DNA from: Psychrobacter immobilis
GTDB lineage: Bacteria > Pseudomonadota > Gammaproteobacteria > Pseudomonadales > Moraxellaceae
Direction of reading: 5' to 3'
DNA length: 64,000 nucleotides
Assembly: GCF_904846235.1 (NCBI RefSeq)
Contig: NZ_CAJGZN010000010.1
Location: 62,001-126,000 of the forward strand
The notes under the pieces are model-generated. The model was given only the letters and a program-made list of their open reading frames with translations. It was not told the origin of the DNA and made no database searches. Numbering within the stretch: the stretch's first letter is position 1; every line of letters starts with the position of its first letter. This document shows, piece by piece, positions 45,460 to 55,015 of this stretch. The position numbers were made by a program, and so were the translations under genes.

Positions 45460-47409
45460 TTATGCGATTTCTAGTTGATAGTGTTGACGCAATTGATTCT
45501 TAAAGCTTTTGACCACGGCCAGACACTCTTTGAGTAGGTCCCGTTCAAGCGCAGTCAAAGTCGTTGGATCCACTTGCCGTGCATGCTTATCATCGGTTGA
45601 GAGCGCCACAGATAAGCGCTGCGCCATAAAAAACTCTAGCGCTTCTAGCAGCGTATCGGCGCGCTCTTGGGTCATAGCATCAACCTGTACTAGAGCCTTT
45701 AAACGCGCCTTGGTACTAGGCACATCGAGCACATTGTTTTCTAATGCTAAAGTGCGGATACCATGAACTAAGGGAAAGATACCGGCTTTTTTTAGGTCGA
45801 TATCGGACGATGCTGATTTGCCGCCTAGTAAAGGGACAAACTTTTGCCACCATTGATTAACATCGCCAAACTGTAGCGCTGCCCGCGCAAACTGCCTGAC
45901 AAACATAGGATCTGCTTGTTGATGAGCAAGCTTTAAATGCTGACGTACTTGAGTAAGCAGTGACTCATCGCCACAGACGTATTCAGCATCTAATATCGCA
46001 GACAAGTAAATACCATGCATTGGATCTGAATTTCTAAACCATAGGTTAATTTGTGCAGTGAATGGCTTGAGCGGTTGTCGCCACATAGGATTGGTCATCA
46101 TAATATTACCATCACACAGTGGGTAGCCAAGCGTTGCTAAATGGCTATTAAAAGTATCAGAAAACTGTGCCAAATCAGAGTGTGTATAGCCATCGCGAAT
46201 GATGAGCGCATTGTCTTGATCGGTACGCATGATTTGCTCACCGCGCCCTTCTGAACCCATAACGATAAGGCAGGTATTGGCCATCACTTCATCAGGTACG
46301 ATTAGCTGCCATAGCTTGGTAAATACCTGCGCATTTAGCGTCTGTACCATACGACTGATATTGCCGATTTTGACACCATTGTGATGCTGTGCTCGAATAT
46401 AGCGCCCGATCAGCTCAACAGCGGTATCTAGGCTCGATAAGTCTTGTGCCTGTTCGATTTGAATACTAATCAGCTGTGAATGATGGCCTATGTGAGCGAG
46501 CATATCGCTTTGCCCAAGCACACCGACGACATCGCCACTCTTATCAATGACTGGCAGTCTATGAATACGATAGCGAGTCATGGTCAGCAGCGCATCGCCA
46601 ATCTCATCACTGGCTTTAATGGTTCGCAGATTAAAATTAGCATAGCGCTGGCAAGGAGTAATAGCTGGATCTTGTCTGTCACTCACCGCGCGGCAGATAT
46701 CAGTATCGGTCAAAATCCCTAAAAGTAATCTTGTCTCATGTTGCGCTGTTTGTGAGCCACTTAAGTCATGTAACGGTCTGACCAGTACATGTTTTAATCC
46801 AGCTTTGGTCATGATGCGGGCCGCTTCGTACAAGCTATCATTGGCATCGACGATATGCACTGGCAATAGATGAACATCTATCACTGGTTGCAGCATGATT
46901 TGCTGTACTTCTTGTTGGTTGGTATAGCTGGCAGGATCTAGCGTTTTATTATGACGTCGTTGGCGCAATGCTTTTAATCGTTCAGGCAGTTTGTCTGATA
47001 GCATTTGCCGTACCAAATGATTTTGTGCACTGATTTTATCAATAGCGGTGCCAGCGACTTGGAGCAGTAACGTCTCTTCATTGGCGCGGAATTGATAGGG
47101 CTGTATGGCCGTACTTTCAGGCTCTAACTGATTGTCCTTGGTAAGTGATTCAGGCAGGCGGCGACTATCAAACCAATCATTATTATTCAGACCGTCAGCG
47201 TGATTGCTACCTACATAGGACGCGACAAATTCACCATCTAGTGATTGCTCAATCTGTCCTTTGATGACCACATATAGACATTGTAATTCTTCTGCAGGCA
47301 AGCTTTCATTTTTGGCAAGATAGCGTATCTGGGTGTTTTTTCTAATGCTTTGACGCTCGGCTAAGCTCAATACATCAAAGGGCGGTTGGCTAAAATCAAG
47401 ATGGGGCAT
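45460..47409 (-). CDS. cNMP-binding / CBS / DUF294 nucleotidyltransferase-like signalling protein
   Basis: A 649-residue cytoplasmic protein. In order: a cyclic-nucleotide-binding-like domain (about 1-140), a CBS pair (about 172-310; LGILTDTDICRAV and GVLGQSDML), and a nucleotidyltransferase-like DUF294 domain with GSEGRGEQ at 385-392 followed by the acidic pair Asp397/Asp399 (RTDQDNALI). A C-terminal substrate-binding domain (about 500-640) follows. The nucleotidyltransferase motif looks catalytically complete. Such proteins are annotated as putative signal-transduction proteins. AAGGATGATGCC precedes the ATG. It probably forms a unit with the downstream exonuclease gene. Confidence 0.93.
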   Translation of the reverse strand: MPHLDFSQPPFDVLSLAERQSIRKNTQIRYLAKNESLPAEELQCLYVVIKGQIEQSLDGEFVASYVGSNHADGLNNNDWFDSRRLPESLTKDNQLEPESTAIQPYQFRANEETLLLQVAGTAIDKISAQNHLVRQMLSDKLPERLKALRQRRHNKTLDPASYTNQQEVQQIMLQPVIDVHLLPVHIVDANDSLYEAARIMTKAGLKHVLVRPLHDLSGSQTAQHETRLLLGILTDTDICRAVSDRQDPAITPCQRYANFNLRTIKASDEIGDALLTMTRYRIHRLPVIDKSGDVVGVLGQSDMLAHIGHHSQLISIQIEQAQDLSSLDTAVELIGRYIRAQHHNGVKIGNISRMVQTLNAQVFTKLWQLIVPDEVMANTCLIVMGSEGRGEQIMRTDQDNALIIRDGYTHSDLAQFSDTFNSHLATLGYPLCDGNIMMTNPMWRQPLKPFTAQINLWFRNSDPMHGIYLSAILDAEYVCGDESLLTQVRQHLKLAHQQADPMFVRQFARAALQFGDVNQWWQKFVPLLGGKSASSDIDLKKAGIFPLVHGIRTLALENNVLDVPSTKARLKALVQVDAMTQERADTLLEALEFFMAQRLSVALSTDDKHARQVDPTTLTALERDLLKECLAVVKSFKNQLRQHYQLEIA

Positions 47410-47466
47410 GGCATCATCCTTGATGGCATATTTTCGGCAGAGACTTTACTATAGCATTAATAAAAC

Positions 47467-47515
47467 AAAAAGCCTCCAATAACCCTATTTATATTGTGGT
47501 TATTGGAGGCTTTTT
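47467..47515 (-). terminator. Strong terminator after dapC
   Basis: An 18-bp almost perfect stem AAAAGCCTCCAATAACC/GGTTATTGGAGGCTTTT with T-runs on both strands. It lies 48 bases past the dapC stop. Confidence 0.93.
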
Positions 47516-47562
47516 GCTACTGCGACATTTATTCCAGCTACATTAGATTTTTCTAATTAGCT

Positions 47563-48792
47563 TTAAGCACCTAACAATTGGCGGATACGACTGATTGCTT
47601 CTCGGCTCTCATCGACACTCGCGACCAGAGCGATACGCACATAACCTTGTCCAGGATTATGACCATCAACTTCACGTGACAAATAACGTCCTGCCAATGC
47701 ATGAATATTGGCTTGCTCATACAGCGCTTTGACAAAGATTTCATCATCACCATCGAACTGCTCAGGCACTTTGACCCAAAAGTAAAACCCAGCATCAGGC
47801 ATACGTAACTCTAGCAATTCCCCAAGCTCAGACATCCATAGGGCAAACTTTTCTTGGTATAGCGCGCGATTATGAGCGACGTGTTTTTCGTCTTGCCACG
47901 CAGCGATAGAGGCGAGCTGATGTGGTATCGGCATCGCACAACCTTGGTAAGTACGATATTGCAAATAAGCCTGCAAAATTTTGGCATCACCAGCCACAAA
48001 TCCAGAGCGCAAACCCGGTAGGTTTGAACGTTTGGATAGAGAGTGGAACACGATACAGTTTTTGAAATCACGGCGACCAAGGGCCGCACAGGCTTGGAGC
48101 AATCCAATCGGTGCTGTATCAAAATACAGCTCGCTATAACACTCGTCACTGGCAATAATAAAACCGTACTGATCTGACAGACGAATAAGGTATTCCCAGT
48201 CATCCATTGTCATGACGGCGCCTGTTGGATTGTTTGGACTACAGACAAGCAATAGCTGCGTACGCATCCAAACGTCTTTTGGCACCGCGCGATAGTCACC
48301 TTTATAGCCATTATCTGATGTACAAGGGACAAAGTAAGGCGTTGCCTGTGCCAGTATCGCTGCGCCTTCATATATCTGATAAAACGGGTTGGGCATGATA
48401 ACCGTAGGCGATGTATCAGACGCTAAAGAATTGCTCTCTTTGTCAGCTACATCATGATCAACGACCGCTTGTACAAAGCTAAAAATCGCTTCACGTGTGC
48501 CCATTACTGGTAATACTTGAGTATTGGCATCAACGTGATTTAGAAAAAACCGTTTCTCTAACCAGTGGGCGATGGTTTGGCGCAGCTCAAACATACCGTT
48601 TGTAGTCGGATAACGACTTATTTTGTCCAATTTTTCGCGTAGGACGTCCAGCACAAATGCAGGGGGCTCATGTTTTGGCTCACCAATACCGAGCTTTATT
48701 TCACTGTAACCGTTGGCAGGCTTGCTATCAGCAAGCAAGGTTGCCATCTTTGCGAATGGATAAGGATGGAGATGCTTTAAGTTGTGATTCAT
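47563..48792 (-). CDS. dapC: N-succinyldiaminopimelate aminotransferase
   Basis: A 409-residue class I/II PLP aminotransferase of the lysine/peptidoglycan pathway. The PLP lysine lies in FHSLSKRSNLPGLRSGF near 240. Other marks are the substrate loop YPTTNGMFELRQTI near 71-84 and the CSPNNPTGAVM block near 187. The pairing of dapC with glnD and map in one neighbourhood is conserved in gammaproteobacteria, which favours DapC over general aspartate transaminases. The start is the ATG at 48792 (MNHNLKHLHPYPF, typical of the family) rather than the upstream TTG. An acidic insert near 130-140 is unusual. Confidence 0.93.
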   Translation of the reverse strand: MNHNLKHLHPYPFAKMATLLADSKPANGYSEIKLGIGEPKHEPPAFVLDVLREKLDKISRYPTTNGMFELRQTIAHWLEKRFFLNHVDANTQVLPVMGTREAIFSFVQAVVDHDVADKESNSLASDTSPTVIMPNPFYQIYEGAAILAQATPYFVPCTSDNGYKGDYRAVPKDVWMRTQLLLVCSPNNPTGAVMTMDDWEYLIRLSDQYGFIIASDECYSELYFDTAPIGLLQACAALGRRDFKNCIVFHSLSKRSNLPGLRSGFVAGDAKILQAYLQYRTYQGCAMPIPHQLASIAAWQDEKHVAHNRALYQEKFALWMSELGELLELRMPDAGFYFWVKVPEQFDGDDEIFVKALYEQANIHALAGRYLSREVDGHNPGQGYVRIALVASVDESREAISRIRQLLGA

Positions 48793-49053
48793 AAGTGTGA
48801 TAACTATAATAGACAATTAATAATAAAGTTATAAAGAAAATTTACATTAGAGCAGTGTAGCACTTCTCTAATTTTTTGTCCTTTTCTTCTTATATCGTGA
48901 GTAGGTATTTACCAGGCGTAAGCTATTCATCATAGGACTACCAAATAGGTAGTCGCTCAAAAGTCTTTTAAACCTTTCATAATTTATAACCTATAACAAT
49001 ACAAAAAATGACTACATCACAAACGTGGTAGATCGTTTTAAGGATAGTTTGAT

Positions 49054-49725
49054 ATGTCTAGTGTGCTAAATAATGATGATCTCATCGCTAAAGATATCAA
49101 TAATGAAAAACTTGATAACAGTTTGCAGCGCTCTAACCTGTATAAACTGCTCAAAGAGCGTGAACAGAGCTGGTGGCAAGCGCGCCAACAACTGATCGAA
49201 CGTCAAGAAAAGAAAATGTTTTGGTATGGCGAAAACAGCCTCATTATGTGGCTGTTATGGCAATTGGTCGGCTACGTGGTAGTGGCAATGGCCTTGATGC
49301 TGCTCAATAATATATTTGGTATCTCATTACCGCTATGGCAGTACGTTTCTTTGTTTGTAATACAGACCATATTTTTTGTCAGCGCACTTGCTGCTAAAGG
49401 CCAGTTGGAAAACAAACTGCAGCGCAAAATAGACAACGATGAGCTGATGCGCGAAGAGGCGCTCAATGAGATGATTATTTTGGCAGAGGATAGCCTGTAT
49501 CCTGATATACATGCCAAGTCGCCTATTTCTTTAGAAGCATTAGACGATTATCTAGATGGACAGTTTCACCTAGCAAGCTTGCAATGTCTGCTACAAAAAG
49601 AAGTCGATGCTGGACGATTAATCATGGAGCAGCAGCCACATGAAGTAGGTGTTTTGCCGCCAGAGCTTGCTGACGATGAATTGAACGAACATGCCAGCGA
49701 GATAACCTATAGAAGTACGTTATAA
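49054..49725 (+). CDS. Unknown two-pass membrane protein between dapC and glnD
   Basis: A 223-residue protein with a charged coiled-coil-like N-terminus (about 20-55), two membrane segments at about 65-85 and 93-113, and a charged soluble tail. The tail ends with a segment that reads as a small winged domain (LEALDDYLDGQFHLASLQCLLQKEVDAGRLI). No family was recognised. It sits in the opposite direction inside an otherwise conserved map-glnD-dapC block, so it was inserted or reversed there. AAGGA is well placed before the ATG. Confidence 0.75.
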   Translation: MSSVLNNDDLIAKDINNEKLDNSLQRSNLYKLLKEREQSWWQARQQLIERQEKKMFWYGENSLIMWLLWQLVGYVVVAMALMLLNNIFGISLPLWQYVSLFVIQTIFFVSALAAKGQLENKLQRKIDNDELMREEALNEMIILAEDSLYPDIHAKSPISLEALDDYLDGQFHLASLQCLLQKEVDAGRLIMEQQPHEVGVLPPELADDELNEHASEITYRSTL

Positions 49726-49806
49726 AACGTACTTCTATGATGACTATCACACTACTTTTGCTAGTTAATATTCAAAATAATGGCTAACCAAAACTATCTA
49801 GCCGTA

Positions 49807-52563
49807 TCAAAAATATATTACGCTATTATGCTCTTTCTGAACGGTAAGACTGGCTAATAGCGCTGCCTTTAATGCTTCCAGTCTATCAGGTGAGAGTGGC
49901 TTATCGTTTTGATCACTGATATAAAACATATCCTCAGCACGCTCACCTAAAGTGGTAATACGCGCAGCATGTACTTCGATTTGCTCTTGCAAAAACACTT
50001 GCCCAACTCGCGCCAGTAGCCCTGGCTGATCAAGCGTTTCTAAGCTCAAGATGTGCTGATCTGATGCTTCATTGAACTCGAAGTTAATCACCGTTTTTAC
50101 TTCAAAGTGTTTTAACTGACGCGGCATACGCTTGTTCGTCAGTTTAAGTACAGTAGGGTCTTTGAATGAGTCAATTAAGCGTTGTTTTAGCTCTTGTTGA
50201 CTGTCTTCATCAACCAACAATGTGCCACTAGGATCTAGCAATACATAAGAATCCAAAGCAAAGTCACGGGTCGCTGTGATAATGCGTGCATCTAAAACGT
50301 CGAGATTCATCTGATCAAATACTGCCATGGTAACGGCAAACAGGTTCATCTGATCTTGGGTGTAAACAAAGACCTGTACCGCATCAAGCGCCAATTCGCG
50401 ATGTTCACGCAAAACGACCAACGGTGGACTGTCAGCATTAGAGGCCAATCCAATCGGTGGGTGATTCAAAATAGCTTCAGTATGCCATAAGATATCTTCT
50501 GCAATCTCTCGCAAGAAATACTCATCGCCCAAGTCATCCCATAGACGCAATACTTCATCGCGGTTCATATGTTGGTTATTGACATTATCTAGCATCGTCA
50601 ACGCTTGCTTGCGTGTAGCGCTAATCATATCTTGACGATTGGTGGGTGCATCGATATCAGCGCGCAAGATGCGCCGAGTTTGTGAATATAGCTGTTTCAT
50701 GAGGGTCGCCCGCCAGCTGTTCCATAGCTGTGGGTTGGTCGCATTCATATCAGCCACCGTCAGTACATACAGATGGTTTAGATGAGTCACATTACCAATG
50801 AGATCAGAGAAAATAGTTACTACCTCAGGGTCTGAGATATCTTTTTTCTGTGCAGTAATCGACATAAGAAGGTGATAGCGTGTGAGCCAACCAACCAAGT
50901 TCGCATCCGCCAAGCTCATACCATGCGATAAGCAAAACTCAATCGATTCAGTTTGACCAAGCTCACTATGATCGCCGCCACGGCCTTTAGCAATATCATG
51001 GAACATCGCTGCCAGCACCAAAATCTCTTTACGCTCGATACGCTGAAAGATAGAGCTAACCAGTGGAAACTCTTCGTGAAAGGTCGGATCTGTAAATCGA
51101 TGCAAGATTCTAATTAAAAATAAGGTATGCGCATCTACCGTATATCTATGGAACAAGTCATATTGCATGAGGCCAGTGACTTGCGCGAAAGCAGGAATGT
51201 AGTTACCCAATACTCCATAGCGATTCATGGTACGTAGACGATGAAACAGGTAATTTTGTTCTTTTAGATTCGATAAAAACAACGCTTTGTGAGTAGGGTT
51301 GTCTCTATATATCTGATCGATACCTCGCGCAGCAATTTTGAGTGCGCGCAAGGTGTGGGTGCGAACTTTATCGATGCCGTGCTGACCCATCAATAAAAAC
51401 ATCTCTAAGATAGACTCTGGGTGCTGTGCAAAAACTCGATGATGCGCAATGGCAATCTGGTTGCCAATACGATTGAATCGCGCATTTATAGGCTGTTTTT
51501 TTGGCCGTTCATCGTCAGGCAGCTGCGGCTCTATGATCGTTTCATAATAATGATTGGTCAGCATCTCAGACAGTGTTGATATTTGCATTGCACAGCGATA
51601 ATAGTCACGCATAAACCGTTCGACCGCAGCATTAGGCTGGTCATCAGGCTGGGTCTCGTAGCCCATTAGCTGAGCGATCTCACGCTGATAGTCGAACAAT
51701 AGCTTGTTTTCATTACGGCCTGTTAGTACATGCAAGTAATGACGAATCTGCCATAAATACCCTTCGGCAAAGCTTAGCTCATCAAATTCTTTTTCGGTCA
51801 AAAAGTTCTGTTGCACCAAATCATATAGCTTACTCACGCGAAAATAGCGCTTGGTGACCCAGCCGATGATATGGATATCACGTAGCCCGCCCGGTGCTGT
51901 TTTGATATTGGGTTCAAGGTTGTACTCGGTGGCATTATGCTGCAAATAACGCGCTTTGGATTCTTCCATTTTTACATCAAAAAAGGCGCGAGGAGACCAC
52001 TGTTTATTGACGATTTGAGCGGGCATATCTTGCAATGCTTCATTGCCGATTAGGAGTCGAGCCTCTAGCTGAGCACTGGCAATCGTATGGTCAAGCGCGG
52101 CCTCTAGCGCATCATTGACACTACGTACAGAGAGCGCAGGCTCTAGTCCTATATCCCATAGTAGAGCGACCAGTTTGTCGATTTTACTACTGGCATCAGT
52201 ACCTATCTCACCAGGAGACAGAAGTAAAATATCAATGTCTGAGTAGAGCGATAGCTCACCGCGCCCGTAGCCACCAGTTGCAAAAAATGCCAAATCAGTT
52301 TTATCCAACTCAAACCATTTAAACAACGCAATCAATAGGCTGTCGATAGCGCAAGCACGTGCTGCAACCAGCTGACGAATATTGGTGCCACGTTCTAGTG
52401 AGCGGCTGATATCGTCGTTGATCTGGGCCAACCACTCAGGAATGCCAAGTAGATTCTTGTCTGTCACATTTTTAGCTGACAGTGGGGATGAGTCTGTCGC
52501 CACCTCACTTGGTAGTATCGGTAAAGGCGTCAAATCAACAGAGGCGATATCACAATTAAACAT
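49807..52563 (-). CDS. glnD: [Protein-PII] uridylyltransferase / uridylyl-removing enzyme
   Basis: A 918-residue nitrogen sensor that adds UMP to PII proteins when glutamine is low and removes it when high. The nucleotidyltransferase motif is GGYGRGELSLYSDIDILLL near 96-114. The HD hydrolase site is MFHDIAKGRGGDHSE near 520. Two C-terminal ACT domains follow (about 730-800 and 845-915). Length and order match the family. The glnD-map order with dapC nearby is a conserved arrangement. It is downstream of map on the same strand, 239 bp apart, with a terminator between them. Confidence 0.97.
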   Translation of the reverse strand: MFNCDIASVDLTPLPILPSEVATDSSPLSAKNVTDKNLLGIPEWLAQINDDISRSLERGTNIRQLVAARACAIDSLLIALFKWFELDKTDLAFFATGGYGRGELSLYSDIDILLLSPGEIGTDASSKIDKLVALLWDIGLEPALSVRSVNDALEAALDHTIASAQLEARLLIGNEALQDMPAQIVNKQWSPRAFFDVKMEESKARYLQHNATEYNLEPNIKTAPGGLRDIHIIGWVTKRYFRVSKLYDLVQQNFLTEKEFDELSFAEGYLWQIRHYLHVLTGRNENKLLFDYQREIAQLMGYETQPDDQPNAAVERFMRDYYRCAMQISTLSEMLTNHYYETIIEPQLPDDERPKKQPINARFNRIGNQIAIAHHRVFAQHPESILEMFLLMGQHGIDKVRTHTLRALKIAARGIDQIYRDNPTHKALFLSNLKEQNYLFHRLRTMNRYGVLGNYIPAFAQVTGLMQYDLFHRYTVDAHTLFLIRILHRFTDPTFHEEFPLVSSIFQRIERKEILVLAAMFHDIAKGRGGDHSELGQTESIEFCLSHGMSLADANLVGWLTRYHLLMSITAQKKDISDPEVVTIFSDLIGNVTHLNHLYVLTVADMNATNPQLWNSWRATLMKQLYSQTRRILRADIDAPTNRQDMISATRKQALTMLDNVNNQHMNRDEVLRLWDDLGDEYFLREIAEDILWHTEAILNHPPIGLASNADSPPLVVLREHRELALDAVQVFVYTQDQMNLFAVTMAVFDQMNLDVLDARIITATRDFALDSYVLLDPSGTLLVDEDSQQELKQRLIDSFKDPTVLKLTNKRMPRQLKHFEVKTVINFEFNEASDQHILSLETLDQPGLLARVGQVFLQEQIEVHAARITTLGERAEDMFYISDQNDKPLSPDRLEALKAALLASLTVQKEHNSVIYF

Positions 52564-52769
52564 GAGTGTTATCCAGTTAAGAGTTTAGAAATAGAACGTT
52601 TGAGCTGAGCGCTATTGGGCATCTAATATGACGATGGCTAATAAAAGTCACGAATAGCAATTATCAATAAAAGTGCTGATAAATATATTAATAGAAGTTA
52701 TCAGGTCATCTGAGTATAAAGACAAAGCGCCTATAAGCACAATACTCAATATGCCCTAATTAAAGACCA

Positions 52770-52796
52770 AAAAAAAGACCGCCTAAGCGATCTTTG
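52770..52796 (-). terminator. Terminator after map
   Basis: Stem AAAGACCGC/GCGATCTTT with one mismatch and a 4-base loop. On the minus strand it leads into a T8 tract, just past the map stop. It separates map from glnD. Confidence 0.82.
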
Positions 52797-52802
52797 ATTG
52801 TA

Positions 52803-53597
52803 CTACTGCGTCAAAAAACTTAAGTCTTCTTCGGGGCGAGTAGTAAATACCTCACAACCATTATCTGTTACGACCATGGTGTGCTCCCATTGAGCAGACA
52901 ATTTACGGTCTTTAGTAATCGCCGTCCACTCATCAGGCAAAATCTTAGTTTGCCACGTGCCTTGGTTAATCATAGGCTCGATGGTAAACGTCATACCTGT
53001 TTTTAGCTCAAAACCAGTGCCCTTTTTGCCATAGTGCATGACTTGTGGCTCATGGTGGAATTCATCACTGATACCATGACCACAGAACTCGCGAACGATA
53101 CTAAAGCGCTCAGGCTCGACAACGGCCTGAATAGCAGCGCCGACATCACCTAGGCGTGCACCGTTTTTGACCACGCTCATACCTGCGTAAAGGGCGTCTT
53201 GTGCCACTTTGCAAATACGCTGTGCCATGATAGAGCCGTTGCCGACGATCCACATTTTTGAGGTATCGCCATAGTAACCGTCTTTAATGACAGTCACGTC
53301 GATGTTGATAATATCACCATCTTTCAGCAGCTTGCTTTCAGTTGGGATACCGTGACAGACAACATGGTTGACTGAGGTACAGATAGATTTTGGAAAACCA
53401 TTATAGTTAAGTGGGGCAGGGATAGCCTGTTGCACATTAACAATATAGTCATGGGCAATCTGATTGAGTGCTTCAGTACTGACGCCCACTTTGACATGCT
53501 CGTCGAGCATAACAAGCACATCACTAGCGAGTTTACCGGCCACACGCATTTTTTCTATGGCTTCTGGAGACTGGATAAGGGATTTTTTAGTCATCAT
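52803..53597 (-). CDS. map: Type I methionine aminopeptidase
   Basis: A 264-residue metalloenzyme that removes the initiator methionine from new proteins. Metal ligands are visible in order: His in VVCHGIPTE near 80, Asp in INIDVTV near 97, Asp in YYGDTSKM near 108, His in FCGHGIS near 171, and Glu in TIEPMI near 204 and WEHTMVV near 235. Length is typical. Two ATGs stand side by side at the start. It is divergent from the lipase gene; the usual rpsB-tsf neighbourhood is not present. Confidence 0.97.
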   Translation of the reverse strand: MMTKKSLIQSPEAIEKMRVAGKLASDVLVMLDEHVKVGVSTEALNQIAHDYIVNVQQAIPAPLNYNGFPKSICTSVNHVVCHGIPTESKLLKDGDIINIDVTVIKDGYYGDTSKMWIVGNGSIMAQRICKVAQDALYAGMSVVKNGARLGDVGAAIQAVVEPERFSIVREFCGHGISDEFHHEPQVMHYGKKGTGFELKTGMTFTIEPMINQGTWQTKILPDEWTAITKDRKLSAQWEHTMVVTDNGCEVFTTRPEEDLSFLTQ

Positions 53598-53683
53598 CGT
53601 ATATCTTATAATTATGGGTTCATTGTGGATAGATTATACCATAAACGTACTAACGACACTTTTACGTTAAGTGATAATGTACC

Positions 53684-53706
53684 TATCATTATCATTGATA
53701 ATAATT
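53684..53706. promoter_or_regulatory. Fur-box-like sequence between map and the lipase gene
   Basis: TATCATTATCATTGATAATAATT contains ATTATCATTGATAAT, close to the iron-regulator consensus of GATAAT hexamers. It lies in the divergent gap, 87 bases upstream of map and about 190 before the lipase. Neither neighbour is a typical iron gene, so the match may be accidental. Confidence 0.35.
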
Positions 53707-53892
53707 GCTTTACAGCATATTTAAGGCTTATATGACTCATTAGTCAGGCTAATATATTCATATTTTGACAAATTAGTTGAATGTTGCAGGATATATAAGT
53801 AATGTAATTTTGCCTGCTAACGGAATTAGCAGCAATTTTTACTGTAGTTGTGCAGTAAAAATAACCAAATCAATGATAACAAGGATGTTGTT

Positions 53893-54969
53893 ATGACGCT
53901 TTCTTTGTACATTCGTGCAGCTCTCACACCGAAAATATTGTTACCAATACTGGGTTCAATCAGTGCTGGTGTGCTTCTAATGACCATGCAAACCACTTCT
54001 GCTCAAGCTGCAGGACAATACTATAATTGTGCCAATGCTAATGGTTGCAAGTTGGTGGACAGTAAATACTTCACTTCTAGTTACACTAAAACTCAATATC
54101 CAGTCGTCTTAGCACACGGGCTTGGCGGCTTCACCACGTTATTTGGGGTCATTGATTATTTCAACGGGATTCCTGAAGACTTGATGAAAGGTGGCTCAGA
54201 GGTATATACCACTAAGACTTCAGCGGTTAATAACAGCGAAGTTCGAGGTGAGCAACTGCTACAACAGGTCAAGACCATTGCCGCCATTTCAGGTGAGTCT
54301 AAAGTCAATTTGTTTGGACACAGTCAGGGCGGTATAGATATCCGTTATGTCGCTGGCGTCGCGCCAAAGTACGTGGCCTCAGTAACTGCGGTATCAAGCC
54401 CAGAGCAAGGATCAAAAACCGCTGATTTTGTTAAAAATGTCCTTGAGCCAAATAATACTTCTGGACAGCCATCTAATGTCACCACCCAGCTAGTATCAGG
54501 CGTGTTCAATCTGATTGGTGGCTTTACAGATATTGGCTCTGGTATCAGTTTCAATCAAATTCAACAACAAGATGGCTGGCAAGCGCTCGTGGCTCTATCG
54601 ACCGATGGTGCTGCTAAGTTCAATGCCAAATTTCCTGCAGCAATGCCAAAAAACTATTGTGGTCAACCGACTAGTACTGCGGTCAATGGCATCAAATACT
54701 ATTCATTTAGCGGCGTTGGGCAAATAACGAGTGCACTTGACCCTAGCGATTATCTATTGGCCGCAACGGGCGTACCGTTTGCAGGTGAGTCTAATGATGG
54801 ATTGGTATCTGCTTGCTCAAGTCGTCTTGGTTATGTGATTCGTGATAATTATAGAATGAATCATTTGGATTCCGCCGATCAAGTCTTGGGTCTGACGGCA
54901 TGGGGAGAGTCTGAGCCAAAATCTATCTATCGTACCCAGGTAAACCGTCTGAAAAACGCCAACCTATAA
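53893..54969 (+). CDS. Secreted triacylglycerol lipase (family I.1/I.2 type)
   Basis: A 358-residue esterase/lipase that hydrolyses triacylglycerols outside the cell. The signal peptide runs to about residue 39 (...SAQA). The lipase box is FGHSQGG with Ser144; Asp302 (ESNDGLVS) and His324 (MNHLDSAD) complete the triad. Oxyanion motif AHGLGG is near 74-79. Cys256 and Cys308 fit the disulfide of Pseudomonas-type lipases. The downstream foldase gene fits the type II-secreted, foldase-dependent class. The ATG at 53893, with AAGGA before it, is used instead of an earlier in-frame ATG at 53848. Confidence 0.95.
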   Translation: MTLSLYIRAALTPKILLPILGSISAGVLLMTMQTTSAQAAGQYYNCANANGCKLVDSKYFTSSYTKTQYPVVLAHGLGGFTTLFGVIDYFNGIPEDLMKGGSEVYTTKTSAVNNSEVRGEQLLQQVKTIAAISGESKVNLFGHSQGGIDIRYVAGVAPKYVASVTAVSSPEQGSKTADFVKNVLEPNNTSGQPSNVTTQLVSGVFNLIGGFTDIGSGISFNQIQQQDGWQALVALSTDGAAKFNAKFPAAMPKNYCGQPTSTAVNGIKYYSFSGVGQITSALDPSDYLLAATGVPFAGESNDGLVSACSSRLGYVIRDNYRMNHLDSADQVLGLTAWGESEPKSIYRTQVNRLKNANL

Positions 54970-55015
54970 GCTGAACTACAAAATAATAATGCTCATTGAT
55001 TGAGAAATATCGTTT

